Source of the DNA: Chlorops oryzae | Lineage: Eukaryota; Arthropoda; Insecta; Diptera; Chloropidae | Length of the DNA: 64,000 bases | Assembly: GCA_020466095.1 (NCBI GenBank) | Contig: CM035807.1 | Span: 37,012,114-37,076,113, forward strand | Reading direction: 5' to 3' | Shown here: piece after piece, positions 57,531 to 64,000 of the stretch | How positions within the stretch are numbered: the first letter of the stretch is position 1 | How the letters are laid out: every line of letters starts with the position of its first letter | Program-made: the position numbers and the translations under genes | The notes under the pieces: generated by a model | What the model was told of the DNA's origin: nothing | Seen by the model: only the letters and a program-made list of their open reading frames with translations | Databases searched by the model: none

Positions 57531-58666
57531 ATGAGTTTACTAAACATATGCTCATGGAATGCAAACGGCCGCGGCGTCCGCCAACATAAGTTAGAATTAG
57601 TTCGCTTCCTCTCCAAGCAATCTGTTGATGTCATGCTGCTCTCAGAGACGCATTTAACAGATAAAAATAATTTTTCCATTCCTGGTTATCAATTTCATAA
57701 AACAAATCACCCTGACGGAAAAGCTCATGGCGGTACTGGGATCTTAGTCCGAAGCAGAATTAAACATTTTCCCCTGCAGTCATATGCTGAAAACTTTTTG
57801 ATGGCAACGTCAAATTGACTACAAAATCGAAACAATAACTTAGTTTTGTCTGCTGTTTATTGTCCTCCGCGTTTTCCGGTAAACGAAGTTAAATTTAAGG
57901 CTTTCGTTAGCACTTTAGGTAATAAATTACTAGCAGCTGGAGGTTTTAATTCGAAACACACGCATTGGGGCTCCCGTCTAATAAGCCCGAAAGGAAGGCA
58001 ATTGTATAGCACCCTAATTAACAGCATGGGCAGGCTTGATTTTTTATCACCTGGTCAGCCTACATACTGGCCCTCTGATCCAAGAAAAATCCCCGACCAC
58101 ATTGACTTCGCCATTGTCAAAGCGGTAGATAGATCTCGCGTTACAACCACTACAACTTTCAATCTCTCAATAGATCACTCACCTGTACTTTTTCATCTAG
58201 CTGAAAGTCCTATAGTTACTGATTCACCCTTCTAAAACTATGTAACTGGATTATATATAAGAAATATATAGCCACTCATATTCATACCAGATACTCTATA
58301 GACTGCATAGAACACGTTGATGAAGCTACAAATGTACTGAATTCTATGCTAACGACAGCGGCAGAGTAGTCAACGCCTTGCATGGAAAACAATGCAAAGA
58401 ATCATATCTTTACCAATAGCGAAATCGAAAGACTTGTGAATGAAAAACGCAGGCTAAGACGCGAATGGCAACAACATAGATCCAAAGCGGCTAAGCTTAG
58501 ACTTAAAGCCGCAACAAATGAGCTAAGCAAAGCTTTCTTAAGATTAAAAAATGACGAGTGTAGGAAATATGTTTCGAAGCTTTCCCCACAGTCCTCCGGA
58601 AAATTATCTTTATGGAAGATAAATAAGATAAATACACCGAGAGAAATAACAACAGTTAAATCAACT
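57531..58666 (+). pseudogene. Jockey-type retrotransposon ORF2: endonuclease and linker, decayed
   Basis: The frame from 57531 begins an apurinic-type endonuclease: CSWNANG, LLSETHL, HGGTGIL, SAVYCPPRF, HTHWGS, DHIDFAI and SIDHSPV are seen in order. A TGA at 57816-57818 breaks it in frame. The usual Gly-Asp-Phe-Asn is Gly-Gly-Phe-Asn here (AGGFN, near 57940), so a catalytic Asp is lost. A stop at 58233-58235 and a frame change follow; 58382-58666 is the linker before the RT (RRLRREWQQHRS, then SLWKINKIN). Such proteins cut chromosomal DNA to prime reverse transcription; this copy cannot. Confidence 0.85.
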
Positions 58667-59512
58667 ATTTAGAACAGTTAAAGTAAGAGTGGTCAAATTA
58701 ACTGTATTCCGCGTTAAATGCACTGAAAAAGGCAGTCAAATGAACAGTTGAAAAACAGTTACTTTTTATGTTCAAATTCGATTTCGTTCACTTAGACGAA
58801 TAAGTTCGCATTCTGATCAACCGTCTCCGAAATTTTCGATAGCTCAGTTGTTTAAGCTGTGACTCTACAGTCGTGAGCTTCGGGGTTCTATCCCTGCTGG
58901 CGGCGGGAATTTTTCTGAATTTTTTTTTAATTACATTTTTTTTTTGTTCAGAGTGTAGTTGTTTTGGAAGACAAAAATTCTCTCCTACATTTTTAAGGTT
59001 TTAATTTATTTAATTTTGTTTTAATGGTTCATTTTCAAGCAAAAAATTTTGGTAGTGAAACATTTCCTTAAGCACGTTCCCCAAAACTTAAGCAACCATA
59101 AACTCAAGTGAGCATTTTGACCACCGAATTAAATTCGTTCGTTTAGCGTAATGGTTAAGATGATCGCCCAGCGAAGTAGAGGTCAGCGGTTCAAGGCTCG
59201 GCCGAGGCGAGAAAATTTAAAGAGATGAAAGAGAAAAAGATTTAAATAGAAACAAATAAATAAAGAAAAAATATAATAATTTAATAAAAAAAAAAATATT
59301 AATAAAAGAAGATAAAAAAAAAGTCAAAGCAAAAAATAAATTTTTTTCCCAGTCGCTGGTGACAGTTGATTTAACCGCGAGACAGTTATATCAACCATCA
59401 GGTAGTTATATCCTTATTCACTGTGTTTGAACTGTTGAATTGAACTGTTGAATTGAACTCGGTTATTTTAACCTGCTTTTTCAGTTAATATAACTACCTT
59501 TTTCTCTCGGTG
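58635..59512. mobile_element. TIR element with TA flanks and two tRNA-like modules (T3), inside the jockey copy
   Basis: Ends CACCGAGAGAAA as in T2, TA on both sides (58633-58634, 59513-59514), 878 bp. Tandem-module order and spacing are as in T2: A/B boxes at 58840/58884 and 59144/59188, each 44 apart. The insert plus one TA is 880 bp, and the retrotransposon frames on either side (58382 and 59571) agree once this length is left out. That supports a TA target duplication and a clean insertion. Confidence 0.85.
58833..59207 (+). other. Two tRNA-like modules of T3
   Basis: Module 1: A box TAGCTCAGTTG at 58840, B box GGTTCTATCCC at 58884. Module 2: A box TAGCGTAATGG at 59144, B box-like GGTTCAAGGCT at 59188. 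The boxes are unchanged from T2 although the sequence between them has diverged, which may point to selection on the boxes or simply a recent common source. Confidence 0.6.
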
Positions 59513-59514
59513 TA

Positions 59515-60780
59515 ATTACAAGTCAATTATCCCCCAAAAAGCACATGGAGAGGACAACATAACTCCTAAAATGATTATTGAGATGCCATACATTGCCATC
59601 GTGTTCATTACAAAGCTTTTCAATGCGATCATTCAATTTGCATATTTCCCTCAAGCATGGAAATCCTCCTTAATAACTATGATTCCAACATCAGGCAAGG
59701 ATGCAACAATGGTGTCGTCTTATCGACCCATAAACCTTCTTCCAAGTATTTCCAAACTTTTTAAGAAAGGACTGCTTTCCAAATTGACTCCATTCGTTTC
59801 TGAAAGGGATATAATTCCGCACCACCAATTTGGTTTCCGTAAAAATCATGGGACTATAGAGCAGGTAAATCGCATAACCAATGAAATAAGGAAAGCTTTT
59901 GAATACAAAGAATACTGCTCGGCCATATTCTTGGACGTGACTCAAGCGTTCGACAAAGTATGGCATGAAGGACTTATTCAAAAAATTAAATATCTTCTCC
60001 CTTCTCATGCAATACTTTCATTCTACTTAAAACATAGGAATTTTAAGGTCAAATATAAAGATTTTGTTTCACAAAGAATAGAAATCAAAGCAGGAGTGCC
60101 CCAAGGAAGTGTTCTTGGACCCTTCCTATATTTACTATATACGTCAGACTTCGCTGTAAACAGTAGTCTTACAACATCCACTTTTGCCGATGACACAGCC
60201 ATATTAAGCCGCCATAGATGCCCGATTCTTCCACTTCTAACCTGCAAACGCATTTAAAAGTGGTTGAAAAATGGTTGGGAACATGGCGAGTGAAAGTAAA
60301 CGAGCAAAAAAGTAAACATGTTACATTTGCACTTAAAAGGGGCATCTGTCCCCCTTTAAGAATAAACGTCTCACATGGCGCAAACATATTGAATCTAAAC
60401 GAACCCAAATGAAACTTAAAGCTATTAAGCTTCATTGGTTAATTAATCATCGTTCCCCATTAAAAATCGAATATAAAATACTTTTATATACTAGTATTTT
60501 AAAGTCAATATGGTCATATGGCCTTCAGTTATGGGGTAATGCAAGTTCCTCAAGTATAGAGTTGATTCAAAGATGCCAATCTAAAATTCTCCGTTCAATT
60601 ACAGGTGCGCCATGGTATATACGGAACGAAAATATCCATCGTGACCTTAATATCCCTTTGATTAAAGAGGAATTAGTGCGTCTTAAAAATTCCTATTTGG
60701 ATAGACTCCAGCGGCACCCAAATGAAATGGCTAGGTGCTTAGCCTCAACTTCAACGCACTCGAGGCTAAGAAGAAACGAT
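59515..60780 (+). pseudogene. Jockey-type retrotransposon ORF2: reverse transcriptase and C-terminus, decayed
   Basis: It contains YRPINLLPSISKLF, HHQFGFRKNHGT, AIFLDVTQAFDKVWH (first catalytic Asp), AGVPQGSVLGPFLY and TFADDTAI (the catalytic Asp pair). Frame changes occur near 60215 and 60370, with an apparent loss of the segment before the thumb. It then reads ILLYTSILKSIWSYGLQLWG to ITGAPWYIRNENIHRDLNIP, the usual jockey end, to about 60780. The stretch before NITPKM is also shortened relative to the family. No 3' UTR or poly-A tail was seen. Confidence 0.85.
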
Positions 60781-61745
60781 CGCCCGACCGCTACACACGC
60801 ACTACAAGTCGAGCGGCGAGGTTCACGACATTCGTCCCCCGTCATTGGTCTCTGACAGCATCCCCGTCGATGACGAATCCAGTTAACGATGACCGTTATG
60901 CGTCGCTTGACTTTCGACTAAATCCCGTCGGTAACGTTGCGATAACGGCTCGCGAGCTGTCGATTTTTCTCTGACTGTGCTCCCCGTCGATGACGTATAC
61001 GACGACGGATGTCGATAGCCTCGCCTCGCACGATTCTACGGCAATCGGCTGCCAATTGTACCCAATATGGGTCCGTCGACATTCGACAGTTATAGCAACA
61101 TTGGCACAAACCGCCCAACCGTGAAGAAGCTGTTTTGTTGGCCACAGCATCGTCAATCCCCCGTTTTAAAGCCGGCACTGCGATACACTCCTCCACACAC
61201 ACGAAATGTGTTGTGAGCCTCGTACTCAAATCGGCACCGACACCAACACCCGTCAACATTTAGGAAACCAGAATGAGTTTTCAGTAAAAAACTCCAAGGA
61301 TTTCACCGAAAAATTACAGCTTGAGAACATAAACGAGGATGAAGAAATCGTGTCTTTCGACAGAGAGAGAAACTCAACAAAGTGTCAACTCTGTGGCTCC
61401 GTATGACTCCTAATGTATATCATGGAGTTAAAAATGCTACCCTGGGAAGAAGAGAGTCGTGGAGAAGAAGCAAGCGTCGAGTCGTGTTGGCATGTTTTTT
61501 TTCAAATCGCTTATCGTTAAATTGTAAAGTTTATTTTCGAGTTCCCTTTTTGTTTAACCGGCGGAAGTGAAAGTTCGTTTGTTTAGTTATTTAATGTTAT
61601 TCTTTCTTAATTGAAAACTGTATACATCCTGTTCGTTTTCATTTCGTATACTGCTTTGTAGCTTATACTCGAACTACCTGTCCGTACGACAGCTTCAGAG
61701 AGCGGGATAACAATTCACGCCCTAGAATATTGACAAAAGACCGAA
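60781..61745. other. GC-richer unassigned stretch, may hold a 5' LTR
   Basis: It lies between the jockey copy and the gag-like frame. It is visibly richer in G+C, with CCCCGTCGATGACG repeated at 60861 and 60980. An LTR and primer binding site of the downstream element should lie in its right half, but only one LTR would be in the window, so its borders cannot be set. Confidence 0.35.
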
Positions 61746-62934
61746 ATGTCGCTACGAAGTTTTAAAGCCAAAGTATTAAGAAAGAAGTGTCGGGAAGCTA
61801 ATCTGCCGACATCGGGAACAAAAGCGCAATTGGTAGAAAGGTTGGAGGAATGTTCGGAAGAGTATCATAGCCTAAACAATGAGGCTGTCGAGGGTGCAAT
61901 CCGTAGACGAATCAACGAATTGGAGCAGTCATTGCGCGAGTTTCATAGGCGCGATTTTGATCAGGAATTAACTTCGTCTCCAAGACCACCAAACGAAATG
62001 GTGCTTGAGGATCAAATTGATTTCGATGCGAATGGGAATATGCTTGCAGCGGCGCCAGCGCAGGCAGAATTCTTGCAAACGTCGTGTAATGAACGAAATG
62101 ACGAACAGGCTTTACGATATATCAATGCACCAATACATACGAAGATACAAACTACGTCGCTGCTTCAACCTTGTGGCAACGATTCCTCGAAACAACAGTT
62201 CTTGGAACAGCCGAAATGTTTGCAGAACAACGCGCCGTTATTTTTGGATCCGTTAGCGTCGGTACAGCGTGCGGAGCATATGCAACATGTTGATGCGCAT
62301 CATGTTGACCTGCAGCATATTCCAATCGGGTCGCAGCCGATATCACGACCAGTAATGCCTATCAACAGGGATATGATGACAGCCCCAAAACATCAATGCA
62401 AAACACGATGTACATGAACAATGCGATTTTTAATCCGTTTGGAAACGTCAGGGATATGATAACAATTTTCCCTTATTTTAACCTGTCCTTGGATACATCG
62501 TTAGATGCAAAACAGTTTATCCGACGAATCGAAGCACTCAGAAACGTTTACGACTGGGACGAACAAACGCTAATTTTTGGCGTTCAACAAAATTGTTTGG
62601 ACCGGCAAAATTCTGCGTTGACTCGCTAAACGAAATTTTCTTAAGTTGGAATGAATTTGCGGGAAACTTTTTGGCCGATTTCCCTTCGGTGGACGACAAA
62701 GCGGACGTACACATCGCTATGTCCCAGTCTATTGGAGTGGGTAATAAAACACCACAAGCGTATTATTATCGAATGTTGGCATACGGAAAAAGAGGTGGCC
62801 TGTCGGAAAAAGCAATTTCGCGACACATTATAAATGGCGTAAATGACCCCGATCTAAGTAAGGCCGTCTCTAAGGAATATACTACGTGCAACCAGTTAAT
62901 TTGGGATAACATTGTGTACTGTAACTATAATTAA
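61746..62934 (+). pseudogene. Ty3/gypsy-type retrotransposon gag, decayed
   Basis: The first frame (61746-62417) starts with a SAP-like helix-extended segment (MSLRSFKAKVLRKKCREANL, then GTKAQLVERL), a DNA- or RNA-binding fold found at the start of some insect gag proteins. A shift leads to 62396-62629 and another to 62593-62934. The latter holds the capsid-type region (WNEFAGNFLADFPS, QAYYYRMLAYGKR, GLSEKAISRHIINGVND). The frames overlap by a few bases at each shift, so single indels explain the breaks. No envelope-type gene can be judged from this window. Confidence 0.75.
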
Positions 62935-63045
62935 GTACAGACGCAATCGCCGATCCAAGGCAGGGAAAATAAAAATATATCTTATGCAAAAGGGAATAAA
63001 GAAAATGCGGCGGAAAATAAGCCATCAAACAACAACGAGATAAAG

Positions 63046-64000
63046 TGTTTCAATTGCAAAAAGGCTGGACATATTTCGATTAAATGCCCCGAGCCGCAGC
63101 GTAAGGAAAAGAGCACGCTCTGCCAACGAACGTCCCACCACGCGAAAGATTGTCAAAAAAAAAAAATGGAGGAGCGTTTGAATGCGAAACAAAATGACCC
63201 AATTGTGAAAACGATCATTTGGAATGGTACGGAAACAAAGGCATTTGTTGATCCGGGAAGCAATCGCTCGCTAATACGTAAGAGTTATGCAGTTTTGGTA
63301 GCAGCACCGTCACCATGTTATGTGAAGCTTAAAGGTTTCGCAAGTGGCGAATGTATTGCTCGGCACAGACGCTTTGTGTCGCGAAGGAAACCGGTTAATC
63401 ATCGAAGGTGACGTCTGTTGGGTTGAACGTGTTTATCAGCTGACCGCAACTGAGCATATAAAAGACGAATATTGTGAGCGTCTGACCGATGTGTTGAATT
63501 GAAATCGCGACTGTTTTGCGGAAAATATTTCGGAATTGGGAAAATGTAACGCAGCCCAAATTCAAATTAATGTAAAATCGTCAACATCAATTTGCGTAAA
63601 GGCGTATCGACTTCCATTTGCAAAGAGACCAATTCTCGCACGAATGATTGACGAGCTGCAGCGAAACGAAATAATAAGACCATTTAAATCACCATATGCG
63701 TCGGGTGTCGTACTGGTTGAAAAGAGAAATGGTGAGCATCGTCTGTGTGTAGATTTCCGTAGGCTTAGTGAGATCACAGAGAAAATTCCGTACCCGATGC
63801 CAAATTTGGAGGAACATTTTGCGAAATTGGCCAGTAACAAATATTTTTCTTCACTTGACCTACGGATGGGCTATCATCAAATTGAGCTAGAGGAGGAGGA
63901 GTCGAAACAGTATACTATATATATTTGTCACTACCGAAGGCCATTACGTATTTGATCGAATGCCGTTTGGCCTCGTGAACGCGCCCGCAATTTTCCAGGC
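63046..64000 (+). pseudogene. Ty3/gypsy-type nucleocapsid, protease and reverse transcriptase start, decayed and cut by the window end
   Basis: A CCHC knuckle CFNCKKAGHISIKCP lies at 63046-63090, followed by a second, imperfect one with TSHHAKDC. The protease-like segment 63166-63411 has FVDPGSNRSLI around the active-site Asp (Asp-Pro-Gly for the usual Asp-Ser/Thr-Gly). A frame change and a TGA near 63500 separate it from the RT (63536-63955), with VDFRRLSEI, YPMPNLEE and FSSLDLRMGYHQIEL. A further shift at a TATATAT run near 63920 precedes FDRMPFGLVNAP. The RT Asp-Asp box, RNase H and integrase lie beyond the window. Confidence 0.8.

Noticed and set aside
60781..61260. Gene in the GC-richer stretch
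   Set aside because: Frames are short, broken by stops and unlike any family known to me.

Overview
The window is nuclear DNA of a higher fly. It is AT-rich, spliced and crowded with transposons. The only host gene I can support is clockwork orange (cwo), a bHLH-Orange repressor of the circadian clock. It is read on the + strand as four coding exons: 16916-16974, 49914-50037, 50311-50632 and 51132-52549. They encode a predicted 640-residue protein. The predicted protein follows Drosophila CWO closely at its N-terminus, bHLH, Orange domain and C-terminus. Intron 1 is about 32.9 kb and fills half of the window. Species cannot be fixed from the sequence; a non-Drosophila schizophoran fly such as a tephritid is a reasonable guess.

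Layout. 1-15 kb: upstream flank of cwo made of nested repeats, with a MULE/FLYWCH transposase remnant at 4.4-4.9 kb. 15.6-18.2 kb: cwo exon 1 with AACGTG/CACGTG E-box-type sites on both sides. 18.3-19.3 kb: a 0.9-kb AT microsatellite. 19.3-49.9 kb: the rest of intron 1, almost wholly transposon-derived (Helentron-like elements, hAT MITEs, tRNA-headed SINEs, two RNase H-end fragments of LINE-type elements, and terminal-inverted-repeat (TIR) elements). 49.9-52.8 kb: cwo exons 2-4 and 3' UTR. 53-57.5 kb: 3' flank with several MITE-like elements. 57.5-60.8 kb: a decayed jockey-type non-LTR retrotransposon split by a TIR element. 61.7-64 kb: the 5' part of a decayed Ty3/gypsy-type LTR retrotransposon, cut by the window end.

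Most notable structures. (i) Four TIR elements (6871-8312, 40593-41494, 48654-49610, 58635-59512) each carry two tRNA-like modules whose A and B boxes are spaced as in a tRNA. Two different TIR classes enclose the same ~550-bp two-module core. (ii) Three Helentron/HINE-like families differ in sequence but share one plan: a subterminal inverted repeat, a GTCY microsatellite, a 3' hairpin and the same TTACTTGTT-type tail. (iii) Several nested insertions have perfect target duplications, which lets the order of insertion be read. (iv) E-box-like sites cluster around cwo exon 1. No intact tRNA or rRNA gene and no CRISPR array was seen. Repeat boundaries were read by eye and most family names are inferences from TIR and target-site patterns.
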